From Phlegmacium glaucopus (taxonomy: Eukaryota; Basidiomycota; Agaricomycetes; Agaricales; Cortinariaceae), in NCBI GenBank assembly GCA_015039465.1, contig MU130379.1, forward strand, positions 1,049,270-1,113,269: a stretch of 64,000 nucleotides of DNA, given 5' to 3'. Below are positions 23,810-35,733 of this stretch, in pieces (positions within the stretch are counted from its first letter, which is position 1; each line of letters starts with the position of its first letter). The notes below the pieces were generated by a model. That model made no database searches, had not been told where the DNA came from, and saw only the letters and a program-made list of their open reading frames with translations. The translations under genes were made by a program, and so were the position numbers.

Positions 23810-25731
23810 TTATAAATCGCCAAACCTAATCAATTTCCAAATTTCAGCAGACAAGACGAACAAAAGGTAGTTAACTCACCTGTCAGGCATGAAAACGGGT
23901 GCAAGTAAACTCCACATATATAAGGCCATGCAAACCCAACCAGAAACAACCCTCATCCACATGGCGACTTCTGAACGGCCGATATACACATCATTATTTG
24001 GATTGACCTGGCCCGAGATGGGGTGATGGGAGACGACGTTCCTGAACCAGGAATGTAGGTCAGGTGGATGAAGCCAATGCCAGGAGGAACACATACCAAT
24101 CAGTCAGCAGCATTGTTACATACATCGCTGCAATGGCGAAGATGAAGTGGAACCATGAATACTGCGGCAGGTATTTGTAAATCAAGATCTGGCGTTAATA
24201 ATCAAGAAACTAACATTATATCGCGTCCCTGTCAGTTCGTCGTCTCGAGTTTCTCTATCGAACTCGTCGTCATCGTCATCGTCATCTTCGTTAAGCGCAG
24301 ATGCAGGAATGGCGCTATGGGGCAGTGATTTAGTGTGTGTCTGTCCAAGAGAAAGCACTATAATGACCCAGCTTCAACAGCAGCCAACAAAGCCTGGTAG
24401 CGAGGTGATGGAATCTTTCCAGGTTGAGAATTGACGATGGCAAGTTCGGAATTATGACCTTCCTCGTCGGCTGGGAGCTGAATCCGCGATTTTTTCCCTT
24501 TCCCAACCAATGCACGGCTTTGAGTAGCTGCACGTGTCGTGGAATAGGCGATTGCCATGAATGTGAAAACACCACCAAGTATAATGACTGAATTTCGACT
24601 TGTCTTCCCGTCTCTTAGAGGATTGCATTGCTTTGTCTCGTGAACATGATTGCTGAGTGCGGAAACGATTAGGTAGGTACAGTAACCAGCAACCATGGAG
24701 GACTGCGCAAGACCGGAGCGAGGATTAGCTTCTTGAACGATGGGGTGAACACTCATAATTGTGATAATGATGCACAAAGCAAGGTTGAAGGATATGAAGA
24801 ATTGATTAAGTGTGCATCCTGACCCTGAGAAATAGGCATATAGGAGGCCAGTGAGGGTGATCGTGAAGGCGTACATGACGCCAGTAGATCCAATAAGAAC
24901 CCATTGCCAGAAATTGGACGAGGAGTTTTCCCAGTTCTCAAGGCAAGTTTCCGACCATGAGTGAGCAAAGTCAACCAATAGAACGAGGCCGAGGAGGATG
25001 AATATCGTTGCGCCAACGAGAGACACGTAGTTACCCCAAAACATAAAGAATTCATTTGGAATGGTGAAAGAGACGGCGATGAGGACAAACCAAAGGAGAA
25101 CCTTAGGCCCCCACCACCTGAGATATATTAACAAAAATGCGATGAATTGGAGGAAACAAATATTCCTCACCCATTCTGGATAGCAGCTCGTTTATCTCGA
25201 GTATCTTGAATACCGATCAGAGAGGCGCTAAGAATGAGGTGGAATAAGGAAAGTGCAAAGCAGATTCGATGAACCTGGCAATGTTATTGTCAATCCTAAC
25301 AATCAAGAATGATCATAAAACGATAATACATACCGCTAGCACGCCATAACACTTTTCTCCCGAACATTCCATCTTGATATAATCAAAACTCCATTTCTGT
25401 ATGAGCTTTATGGCGGCATCCGTTTTCATAACCCATGCAAGAATAGAATTGAATGAGAATATAATCTGAAAGGGGTTTAGTTTCAAGTTGAATTATACCA
25501 CAAGAGATACCATACAGCAAATCCAACACGAGTCGCAATGGAGGAATTGCAGTTACATGATTTGAAAAACATAGAAGCTGCGGTCGTTCGTGAGCCAACT
25601 TTACGACTAAGTATAAGAATAGTCCGAGACTGACCTGCCGTTGAAGTAAAGCAAAAGGCTAGTCCAGCGAGGCATGATGTTGCAATTGTGCTGAGTCCTC
25701 CAGCAAGAGGCAAGGACAATAGTAGACCCAT
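23810..25731 (-). CDS. TMS1: TMS1/SERINC family multi-pass membrane protein
   Basis: SERINC/Tms1 proteins have 10-11 membrane segments and have been linked to serine incorporation into lipids and to scrambling; the fungal role is unclear. The start is MGLLLSLPLAGGLSTIATS. Family features: CNCNSSIATR, a Cys pair in MECSGEKCYGVLAVHRICFA, FTIPNEFFMFWGNYVSLVGA, SCLENW-like CLENWENSS, and PHHPISG-like SHHPISGQVN late in the protein. A cytoplasmic loop ends in a run of Asp (NEDDDDDDDEFDRE). I favour a last intron giving the ending MPDRFGDL with stop at 23810; without it translation stops at 23876 (MPDR). Divergent from the next gene by 83 bp around a palindromic CACGTG. Confidence 0.92.
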
Positions 25732-25814
25732 TGTGGTGTTGTTATAAAGCTGAGGAGGATTCTGCGACCACTGTCGGACCAGTGCTCATTTACCCATCAC
25801 GTGATATGTTCTTA

Positions 25815-27637
25815 ATGAACGCGTCTGGAGAGTTCAACCGAACACTCACTCCTTGTCAAAAGATGCCATGTAAGCTCTACAGACTCATTTTTGAAACCAA
25901 ACTTATATGATATTGTAGGCAAATATATAGTTTCCAAACTCCGAGATCGTCTTAAGCTTTGGAACAACACTGCATCCCTCAACGTTCTTGTAGTCAGTAC
26001 ACACTGCGTTGATTGCTGGTCCATTTGACACTTTGATTAGGACAACATTATAGAAGTTGGGAGTAAGCGTTTGGACCTCGCCATTCCCGCATCGCATCAG
26101 AAGGATGCTCTAGTAGCAATTGGGGAAGAAGCAAGTTTGCATCTCATTTTCTCACACTTCATATGCTCATTGCTAGTAAAGCTCAAGGAATTATATCCAG
26201 ACATATTTTCAGGTGGAGACACTGAAAATGTAGTCCATATTGCAGTACAAATTATCATGCGTCAACACAACTCGAAGAGACAGAATCTCAAATGGAAAGA
26301 GAACAAAGCAGGACAATTGCCGCATCAAAAGAAAGCGGGAAATCCTGCCTCTAATTTGGTTCGAGGATGAGGAGATTGTTTATGCGCGGAGCCCGCTGAT
26401 ATTCCGTTTCTAACAGGCCTCAAAGAAACTCCACATCAGACACTCGCTTTCCGGCCCAAAGCAGGGCTCCGACGGACGAAAAATGAACCAACTCTCAGTA
26501 GATGCTACGAAGCATACCACAGATAAACCTTCTGGCAAGAGGAAAAAGACCCCCGACGTCCGAAGTTCGCCCCCGGCCTCAACGCCGGGCTGTTACCGGC
26601 AAGATAAAAATCAATCTCCAACGGATGTTACAATGCATGTGACGGACAGAGTTTCGGACACGAGGAATGCCAATATGATTCCTCACACCGAACATTCGCC
26701 TTCGGCCCTGACGCGGATCTCTGACAAGCGAGATCAAGCTCAAGGCCCAATGCACACGACGGACAAAGTTTCCGACCAGAGGAAAATCACAAATACCCCT
26801 AACATCCGACCTTCGTCTTCGGCCTTGATGCAAGATTTTGACGGGCAAGATGAAGATCACGTCCCAATGGATGTTACAATGCAATCGACAGAGATAGTTT
26901 CCGACAAGGCCAAAAAAAAAACCGACAATCGGCGCTCTCTTTCAATCCCACCGCAGTACTTCGACGAACAAGATAAAAATCAAGTTCCTACAACGCATGC
27001 GACGGATAAAGCTTCCGGAAAGATGAAAGCCAAAATGCCTCTTTCACAACGGATGGCATTAAATCTAGCCTCAATTGCAAGTGCACCATCCGCTCCCAGC
27101 ATGTTTGCATCTCCTAGCCTTAGGGCCCATGCTTTTCAACCCTCAGGCAGTATAATATCACCCTTCTCTCAGCCTAGAAAAAGTGTGTTGTTTGTCCCGC
27201 ACGTCTCTAAACCTCAACCTCGACTCAATAACACCCCTTCCCGACCTTTGAGTACTATTGATGATCCATGCTCTGAGTATTCTTCAGCGTCTGCGCCTCG
27301 TCCCGTCACCTATTCCACCTCTGCCGATACTTCTAGCAACCTCTCGACTTCTAAAGATTGCCCAATGCATAGTGGTTCCGTGGTATCGCAAAGCGACAAG
27401 AGTACATCCGTGCACCGCTTCCTCGAGGCGTGTGTACCGTCGATGGGTTACCTCTTGCCACACTTCGTTGACTATGGATGCACCCATGAAGGGTTTTTGT
27501 TAGCGGTGTCGACGTGGCCCCCTGAAAGGATCAGGAAATTCCTGGGGGATGTGGTAGCTGGTCCTGATGGGCAATTCATTTCGCCCATGGAGCAAATGGT
27601 TCTAGAGAACCATCTTACGCAATATTTCAAGGCTTGA
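25815..27637 (+). CDS. Unknown protein with tandem ~40-residue repeats
   Basis: My six-exon model (25815-25869, 25919-25989, 26041-26055, 26101-26134, 26177-26358, 26417-27637) is fully in frame, 525 aa. I recognise no family. The N-terminal 100 residues look like a small helical domain (KYIVSKLRDRLKLWNN, KDALVAIGEEAIKLKELYPD, NVVHIAVQIIMRQHN). Residues about 135-315 hold 4.5 imperfect repeats built around D-V-T-M-H-x-T-D-x-V-S-D and Q-D-K-N-Q-x-P. A Ser/Pro-rich linker follows. The C-terminal 75 residues look folded: VHRFLEACVPSMGYLLPHF, FLLAVSTWPPERIRKFLGD. The 3' exon alone is a long uninterrupted ORF, so the gene is real; the five small 5' exons are inferred. Confidence 0.65.
26501..27040 (+). 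repeat. Intragenic tandem repeat, units of ~40-42 codons
   Basis: Repeat starts are at about 26501, 26624, 26750 and 26870, with a partial unit from 26990. The units are diverged (roughly 30-50% identical by eye) but share the order T-D-x-V-S-D, a Lys/Arg-rich patch, a Ser/Pro patch and an acidic Q-D-x-x-Q ending. Confidence 0.7.
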
Positions 27638-27811
27638 ATATACTGGTGGAAAGCAGCAGATTTATTCGAGTAACTTTATTATGAACAACAATGGATAGGC
27701 TGTACATACTAACCAAATGGGGACCTACTACAGTAAGAAAGAGCAAAACCTGAGAATTTAATCTATTACTGAGACCCATTGAGGGTGTGAAGACGGGCAC
27801 ATACTTACGTG

Positions 27812-29032
27812 ATGGCAGCCATCCCAATTACCGTCTTCACTGGCTTCCTCGGCGCTGGCAAGACCTCAATAATCCTCTCAATTCTCCCCCGCCTCCCTCA
27901 AAATTACAATGTTGTTCTTCTCAAGAATGAATTTGGCGATGTACAAGTCGATAGTAAACTCGCTCAGCAGTCATCTCTCACTGCCGTCTCCGAAATCTTG
28001 AACGGTTGCATGTAAGTCTCTTGTCAATAATTTCTATCTCTTCCATGGTTCAAGCTCCTTATTTAGGTGTTGCGTACTCGTGGGCCAAATGCAGACAGCC
28101 CTTTTGGAGATTCGTGGTATGTATACCAATTGATATCAACCAACGTACCTCGTAACCATAAAAATCCAACTAGATAAATTTCGTCCAGATCGCATTATCA
28201 TCGAGTGCTCGCAAGTATCTCTTCCACATTGATCAAGTCTAATCGTTCATAACGATCTACGTCAGAGGTTCAGCATTTCCTGCCACATTAGCCTTTCAAA
28301 TCCGGCAGCTTGAGCGTGACACTGGCGACTTTAACCTTGATGCCATCGTCACCGTCGTCGACGCTGAAAACTTTGTCGGTTACGAAGACACGTCTCCAAC
28401 CGCAAAGATGCAAGCCAGCTACTCTGATATCATCCTCATTGTAGGTTTTTTTTGCTTGCCATTTTTACCCAAAAATTGCTTGACCATCCATCTCTTAGAA
28501 CAAATGGGAACACGTTTCTGAGCGTGCTTTGGACATTGTCATGGACCACCTGTACACCCTCAACGATGTGACTCCCAAAATAAAATGTCAGGGTAGGAAT
28601 GGTGTCGATCCCAATCTCATCTTTGGTCTGCAATCCAAGCTCTTCTTATTATCCGACTCGGAAAAGAAAGAATCGGAAGTTGAACATGATGAAGTTGAGA
28701 CTGTGACAGTAATTCGAGGAGGCAGCCACGACAATGATAAGGGAATAGAAAAAGAGATGTTAATAGAAGCCCTGCAAACGTTGTTGCGAGAGTGCGTTTG
28801 GCGCGCGAAAGGATTCGTCAAGTTAAAGGATGGGAGATGGTTGATTGTGAACTGGGCATTTGGTCGATATGAATTGAAGGACTTTTCTGGTGTAGATATG
28901 ACTGGCGTAGTGCGAATGACGGTAATGGGCAGTCGAGGAGAGGTGCGAGGACCCGCAGGCAAGTTTGCCAATATTTTAGGTGGTGTGCTTAGTCATCACT
29001 CTATGGATATTCACATGGAGGAATGCGATTAA
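27812..29032 (+). CDS. CobW/ZNG1-type zinc-chaperone GTPase
   Basis: G3E P-loop GTPase of the COG0523 group, which transfers Zn to client proteins such as methionine aminopeptidase. Five exons (27812-28011, 28067-28116, 28174-28210, 28266-28440, 28499-29032) give 331 aa in frame. Walker A is GFLGAGKTS at residue about 10; LKNEFGDVQVD matches the family switch region. The metal-binding CMCC is split by intron 1. IIECSGSAFPATLAF matches the usual ETSG block; INKWEHV is the NKxD-like G4 (here N-K-W-E). The C-terminal CobW_C domain includes AKGFVKL and LIVNWAFGRYE. Intron 3 (28211-28265) is GC-AG. The start is ATG 27812 (MAAIPITVFTGFLG). Confidence 0.92.
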
Positions 29033-29056
29033 TGATTCAACGCCCATGTCAGGATC

Positions 29057-30223
29057 ATGTTCTCTTACGCTTTCTCAACAGGTATTCATATTTCATTCAT
29101 CGCTTATGTCGCTCATTTTACAACAGCTAGCACTTACTTTCATCTTCCTGTCGACGAAGAAGAAGACCAAGACATCCAAAATTATCAACGAAAATATCTC
29201 ACATGGGTTGCAGAGCCTTCCACCCGAACGCCCCCATCGCCACCACCCAGTAAAATTAACGGGAGAGACAACTCGGTCGTAAAAACAGTTTTATCTAACG
29301 ACGACCTCTACCAGATTCTAGGTGTCTCCAGGCAGCCAACTCTAGATAAAATGTCTCTCAGGCGCGCTTATCTTTCGCGGAGCAAAGCATGCCATCCAGA
29401 GTAAGTTCCCTATTGTATATGATAATCTCTTCCCCCAATGTTTTCGTCTATAAAGTAAATTTCCGGGTAACCCCGACGCCACCCACGCCTTTCAAAAAGT
29501 CGCCGTAGCCTATGATGTCCTCAGTCAACCCACACTAAGGAGGTTGTATGATAACCGTTCTCCGTCGTCCAATTTTGATGTATTTGCGACGAGACCTATG
29601 GGTCACGCGGAGGAAACTTTCAGAGGCGTCATCCTAGGTGTTTTCAATGATTTTCTTGACGGTGATTTAGAGGTCATCAGAACCCTCTTGAGTCAGTGTC
29701 CGACAATTGCCTTAAGCTTGGTGATGCTGATTCCCCGCTCTTTAGCTGCCGTAAATGACATCAATCCCTCTATCAAACTTGGTGAAGAGGGTATTAATTC
29801 TGTACTTGGGACGCTGCAAGCCATTCGCGAACGCGCTTTAAGTGATTACGCCCGCCTTCTTTCTACTTTTTGCCACTAATTTTTTATCAATCAGCTTGTC
29901 GTACATGTATCTACGCTCTCCACGCTGAACTCACCCGATTACTAGAGTTGCAGCATGCCTTTCGGGACCTATCTTACTTTGATATCGTGGGTCGCTCCCG
30001 GCTGACCATTCAGCTCACGAGAATCACACTCAGCCTTCCAATTGCAATGGAAAAGGCCCTACAGGAACAGCAAGCGTACTACTTTGGAGCGATGTATTCT
30101 GGAGACCGACAGGACAGTAGAAGAGAGAAAGCGAAGGAACGGCTATTCGTCCCGCGGCATGTTACATTGCTGATACGGGGTGTGGATATTGCGCTAGAGA
30201 GGATGGAGAGAATACTCAAGTGA
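29057..30223 (+). CDS. J-domain protein (DnaJ family), basidiomycete type
   Basis: The J domain (about residues 70-140) starts LYQILGVSRQPTLDKMSLRR and contains SKACHPDKFPGNPDATHAFQ. The HPD aspartate is split by an intron (CCA GA|T), so the unspliced frame misreads it as HPE. Then AYDVLSQPTLRRLYD. The C-terminal part, LQAIRERALTCRTCIYALHA, ELTRLLELQHAFRDLSYFD and IVGRSRLTIQLTRITLSLPI, is not a standard Zn-finger or substrate domain. An intron near 29691-29744 whose length is divisible by three is probably removed. J proteins stimulate Hsp70; the partner here is unknown. The gene follows the CobW stop by only 24 bases. Confidence 0.85.
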
Positions 30224-31170
30224 ATCGACGGGTCCTTTTTTCCCCCTCCTGCTTGACTCGTCTCTGGCCAAGTATCTCTCCACTTAATTGGCCGCCACAT
30301 TTTACCCCTGCAATGCTTCATCCAACTCTATGCACTATATATCCTATTGCACATAACCAAAAATCTATATCTGCCCATCCTCGGTTTTGTTCTTTCCACC
30401 CGCAACAATCACTGCTACCGCCGCAACTCAAGCATTACAACAATCCCTGTCCCCTCCTCTGCTTTCGACCTTCCTCATCATCGACTACACTAGACCTTTT
30501 GTCTTCCTCTTTTTGCCTTCCTGCTCATATATCATAGACAATGCATGTATGTACCACTGCTTCCATCTCGCTTCTACGGTATCCATCGTAGACCAAATTT
30601 TGTAGGAATTAATCTTATTACAGTTCAAGACTGTTGTACTTGTATGTATAATTGATGGATCTCGTGTTGGATACTTACTGAGCCAAGCGTGACCTTCAAG
30701 TCCTCTGGGAAGAACATTCAACCTAGAGACCCGAGTCGAGATGAAGAAATGATGAGGCCTCAGTATCAATATTAACATGGCCGCAGAGATGGCCCAGTAC
30801 ATCGATAATCAATCTATTTACCTCTCTGTCAATGCGTCCTACTTGAACCTGAGGAGGGTATGATCATGCTGATATATGAATGGTTTGAACTACCATGGAA
30901 TTGAGCAAGTTCAGCGGCTACAAATACATATCAGATAAAGAAATAAGGTTTGGGCGAACTCGACCATGGATGGACCATGATAGAGTAGGAGGGAAGGACG
31001 AATGACAAAGAATGTATTAAAAAGAAATGACAATACGAAAAAGAAATGACAATACGAAAAAGAAAAGACAAGCCGAAAGCTTACTATGAGGACACAGTGA
31101 TTACATGGGAGAAAGGTAGGAGTTGGAATGAAATTAGAGACCATAGATAGACCCTAGAACATAGATTTGA
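30224..31170. other. Intergenic gap, convergent 3' ends
   Basis: About 950 bases between the J-protein stop and the end of the Zn2Cys6 gene. Rich in C/T near 30300-30540, with no convincing ORF. It contains a small tandem repeat at 31021-31077. Confidence 0.4.
31021..31077. repeat. Three 19-bp tandem units
   Basis: The unit AAAGAAATGACAATACGAA occurs twice exactly (31021-31039, 31040-31058), then once with three changes (31059-31077). It lies in the 3' flank of the transcription factor gene. Confidence 0.85.
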
Positions 31171-34100
31171 TCAGGGCTGCGATGGGACGGAGTAACCTGG
31201 GATATTCCGCGAAGCAGGCTAATCAGGCAGATAAGAGATGATTAGAAAGCCACCTTAAAAGAAAAAAATTACTGGACATACCACATTGACCCAAACCACG
31301 TCCTGCGCTGGAGCATTATGCGAAACATCTCTTTCTTCCGACATATACGATTCATGAGATGGTCGCCCACCAAAGTTTTCCTGCGCTGCCGCTGCCACTC
31401 TCAAGAGTTGGCTGTAGTCCTGTGATTGCCCACTGCTCGAGGCGGTAGTTCCGTTTGTGTTGGAACCTGCGACTGGAGCTTTAGTAATTGCGCTCACTTG
31501 TGCTTCTGGGAAGAAGGGGTAGAAGAGAGTTGTGGGTACATCGGCCAAGTGTTTACCGGGAGGGGTAGATCCGCTGCTGTTAGATCTGTTTACAGCACCA
31601 CTGGCGCCATTGAGTGATCTTTGGTGGGGGCTGTAGACAGGCCCGGTAGATGTCGTTGGAGTGTAGGTTAATGATGTCGAAGGCATGACGGGAGTGTTGT
31701 GTTGAGACTTCAGTACAGGCGACATCTGTTCGCCCCATTCTGGTTCACTGAGCAGGATTGGGATGGCCGCTGGAGTGATGGTATGTAAATTGACGCCCAT
31801 AATGTGTTCCACGAGTTTGGCAATAAGTGGATGACCGCCATTGGCATCTTTACGCTCCCAGCGCCAGCGGAAGCGGGGAAGCATGTCCAGAGCAAGCCAA
31901 ACATCTTCCAATGCGATGTGGGCCGGAAGACACTCAACTCCGGAGATATGTCCATACAGGATTACCATCGCAGAGATATGAAGAGGAATTGGAGACGTGA
32001 AGAAAGCGATATCGGGGAAACGAATAAGCTGGCTGTGTACGATGATAACGTTGTGAGACGCTATGATAGCTGAGAAACGAAAAAAAAAATCATGATTTTC
32101 TGCAAGAGATAGATAGCAGTTTATCCGTACCATCAACAAGAGCTTTATGTTTTTGTGGATACGAAAGTTCTTTAGAGCTGAATAAAGCTCTTAACATCAG
32201 GATACGGGCGATGCCAATCTTCAAAAGTGTAAGGCCTTCGTCTTCTGAGAGATCTTGCACCAACTTGGTCCTCTTCTCTACAGGCCAATCATCCGTACCG
32301 TCGAAGTAGTACTTGTACCTGTCTGGCAGCCTACGTCTGAATTCCACCATGCTCTTGATTATCCTTGTTGCATTACGCATGATAGTATCTCCAGCCTGCC
32401 TGGTCGGAGCATATAGAGAATTTACGATGTCAGCCTGGAAGTCAGCAACAGGCATTGAGAGTTCAAAATGCTCCGAAAATTCTGCAAAGCGGACATTCTT
32501 TGGACGAGAAGGATGTGGGGTGTTTGAATCAGAAGGAGAAATGGCTAGAGGTCGTCCGAGGAGGATGGCTGTCCCACGATCGTGAATTAAGATTATAGCC
32601 CACAGCCGGATCCGGAGCTGACTTTCTTCTTCGGTAAAAATGGGTTGATTGGTCACCGGAGAGAACTGAGTGGTTGGGTCATGATGGAAGCCAAGTTCGA
32701 TGGCTAAGCGAACTTGGCTTCCTACAAGGCGCCAAAGGGTTCGGCCTTGACGCTATAGATAACATATTAAGTGACGAATGTGGAGTGAGACTAGTTTATC
32801 GCTGACCTCGATATAAAGATACCAGTGTAATAAGATGAGTGCTTGCAAGCTTGAGATAGAAACGCGGAGATCAGGCTTAACAGACAAAGCTCGCTCGAAG
32901 AATTCATCGTGTGCAGGCCAATCAGAAGGCATCAACTTCTTGGCAGCCTCCGCCCCAAGATGTTGTATGGTTTCGCTTTTGTTGCTGTCCAAGTCGGCCT
33001 TGACCGCCCGATGATTGAGTTCGCTGAGAGTACCAAGGGCAAATACCATGTAGATGCTAAGGACGTTGCCGGGATCATGGAATTTTGTGATTCCTTCATA
33101 GAGATCATTCAAGACTTTTTCGAAATCCTTTCGGGAGAAAACAGGGCGATGGATATTCAGTCGCGTGAAATATATTTCCAGTATGAGTTGCGCCATCTTG
33201 CGATTCTTGGGTAACCACACATCAACGGTTGGAGATCTTGATACGGGGCCATAAAGTGAAAGTGTATTTGATGCGCCACCTGAAGGTGCATTACGACGAA
33301 CGGATATCGTGATCCATTGCGATGCATCGCGAGCAGTAAGCGCCTCGAGCTTAGGTAGAGCACCAGGAGCGACTGTAACGTCTTCAGTTGTAGCATCCAA
33401 CTTGAGTCCAGAAGTGATGGCAGGCGAAACACCGAAATTCTGGGCAAGAGCTCGGGCACTTGACATATCGTGGCCATTGGGATCAGTGCCTTTAGTGACA
33501 GGGACCGTGCGCATGATGGGTGGAGATATTGGAGTCGGAGGCTGAGAAACAGGTGGGCCTTGCTCGGGTGGTGGTGGATGATGCATCATTGAGGGAGGAT
33601 ACGATGTTACGCCTGGTGGAAATGGTGGGGGAATGTGGGACTGGTAAGGACCAGGGGGTGGCTGCATGGGCACATATGGGGAAGGGCCGTACATCATACC
33701 GTGAGGTGGGAAAGGTGAAGGCATCATGTGGGGGCCTGGAGGATACATGGGCGGATATCCTTTGGGTTGGGATGGACCTACATCGTTCCTAAAAGGTCTC
33801 ATACCCTCCATCTGGAAGGCGGGACTCGGATCGCCTGGCATAATGGTGGCCGCATCAATACCTTCCTGACGGAGGAAGTCGGGAAGACTCTCCAGAGTAA
33901 AGCCTGGAATTCGTTTCTTAATGAGAACTTCACATTGTGCAAGTTGATTTTCAAGGTGCTCGGTGTGACCTCTTGGAGTAAGTGTCTGACGATGTCTGTC
34001 CTCTTGGTGACAGGCGGTGCCAGCCGTTGTACAAGCTGTGCATTTGGGATGTTTGGAATCGCACTAATGGGACAGACAGTGAGCATTGATGGAAGTTGCC

Positions 34101-34392
34101 GTCGGTGTCGCCCGACGGGACTTGCCTTTATTTTCTTGCTCCTGCATCTCGCACACGCCTCGTGCGAGCGTCGAAGTCTGCGCGGCTCAGAGGGTGATGG
34201 GGCATCATCACCATTTCCGTCCCCTTTTCGTCTTCTTTTTCCAGAATTTTGAGTGGGTAAGACGGGTTGTTGCTGTTGCTGATCCTGTTGCTGTTGAAGT
34301 TGAGCGTGCTGATTGGGATCCATCTGTAAAGCGGACTGAAGAGAGGATGGTGGAGGGATATTGTTTTGTGGTGTGAATTGTGTTGGCAGCAT
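31171..34392 (-). CDS. Zn(II)2Cys6 fungal transcription factor
   Basis: A nuclear regulator of about 940 aa. The start MLPTQFTPQNN is followed by a Gln-rich stretch and a basic region. The DNA-binding cluster begins HEACARCRSKKIK and continues across an intron as CDSKHPKCTACTTAGTAC, giving exactly CX2CX6CX6CX2CX6C. A coiled linker (TEHLENQLAQCEVLIKK), a long Pro/Met-rich region (about residues 170-265), and the Fungal_trans middle homology region (YFTRLNIHRPVFSRKDFE, LYIERQGRTLWRLVGSQVRL) follow. The intron within the zinc cluster (34125-34064) is GC-AG. The last intron joins VNV to PASRNIPGYSVPSQP and a stop at 31171; unspliced it would end CPVIFFF. Target genes unknown. Head-to-head with the VTT protein, 122 bp. 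Confidence 0.9.
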
Positions 34393-34514
34393 CCTGCGCC
34401 TAATCGATGCTTCAGCACAGCCAGAGACGGTGAGCAAGTTGTTTGGTTCTGCTTGGCATTTCGTTTCTAGATATGAATTACATAATATTCCTTCCTTCTT
34501 TGTCCACTACGACG

Positions 34515-35733
34515 ATGAAGCCTCAGAACCCCCCTCGTTTATCATCCACCCCCTGCGATGCCTCAGTATACACCCTAGACACTCTTGACGACGGGGAGCA
34601 TGATAGACATACTGATAGATCTTCCCTTCTTTCGCCAATCACTCCAGATTATGGAGCCACATTTCCTCGCTCACCTTTAGCTCCTTCGTCTCGCAGAGTC
34701 ATCTTCAATGCAATTCTCAAGATGGCTTGCCTATTTCTTCTCAGTACTACCGCTCTTGGTGCAACGCTATGGCTGGCTTTGCCTACGCTTGATCAGTAAG
34801 ACATTGATTGGCTAATGCTCTTATCCTTTAGGATTAACAACCTATATAGGGTTGACCGTCCGCTTTTGCGCATTCCTACATCCTTCCAACAATTACAAGA
34901 TCTCAATGGACTGCTGAAGAAATATCGTGATATATATCCATATCGGATATTCATATGTTATGTGACGACTTACTTGTTGTACGTTGAATTGTCACCTCAT
35001 GATTGCTCCGTCCTGTGCTAAACCTGTCAAACACAGCCTTCAAGCATTTTCTCTTCCAGGGTCCATGTATCTATCCATCCTTGGAGGTGCTGTTTGGGGA
35101 GTTGCACGAGCGCTTCCGTTGGCATGCTGCTGCGTTGCAACCGGGGCAACTCTGTGCTACCTCATTTCTGCTGCCCTTGGCCCCGCGCTTCTCACACTCC
35201 CCAAATGGAAAGCCAAGCTCGATAAATGGGCGGACAAAATTCGAGACAACAAGGAGAATTTGATATCTTTCCTGATCGTACTGCGCATTGCTCCCCTTCC
35301 CCCACATTGGGTAGTCAATATTGTCTGTCCCCACGTTGGTATCGGCATAGTTCCGTTTTGGATTAGCACTTTTCTGGGGATTATTGGTGTCACTGTAATA
35401 CACACGACGATCGGTGGAGGATTGGATGAGATGACGAGTGCAGATGATTTCCATCTGATTAGTTGGAGGAATTTCTTCGGGCTTGCTGCGGTCGTTGTGG
35501 GTGTCATGATTCCTGTTGGTTTGCGCTATTGGTTCCGAAGAGAAGTGGATAGCGTTGCTGATGTTGAACACGAGTCGGAAGTTGTAGAGGAGGAAAGCGG
35601 GGTTGAGGACTCGGATCGCATCTTGGCTGTTGGACCAAGAAGATTTATTGGGAAGAAGACCTTGTATAACTCTGAGTCTGAAGACGACGACGACGATGAC
35701 GGGGACGTTATTCTAGAGGCGGGTCCTAGATGA
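34515..35733 (+). CDS. Tvp38/TMEM41/VTT-domain membrane protein
   Basis: DedA/VTT-type protein of the secretory pathway; relatives TMEM41B and VMP1 are lipid scramblases of the ER. Three exons. The N-terminus MKPQNPPRLSSTPC is cytosolic and Ser/Thr-rich; TM1 is around MACLFLLSTTALGATLWLA. The VTT core includes YLFLQAFSLPGSMYLSILGG, AVWGVARALPLACCCVATGA, LISFLIVLRIAPLPPHWVVN and PFWISTFLGIIGVTVIHTTI. The re-entrant-loop motif FSLPGS is created at an exon junction. The C-terminus is acidic with a run of Asp. The start is placed at MKPQ; an earlier in-frame ATG (MNYIIF) is less likely. Confidence 0.88.

Noticed and set aside
29691..29744. Reading the J-protein without the intron near 29691
   Set aside because: The frame stays open (54 nt), but the removed peptide is unlike the flanking sequence and the GT/AG ends are good, so splicing is preferred; recorded because it is ambiguous.
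35071..35571. 166-codon minus-strand ORF across the VTT-domain gene
   Set aside because: The plus frame carries a strongly conserved membrane domain with coherent splicing; the minus ORF has no motif.
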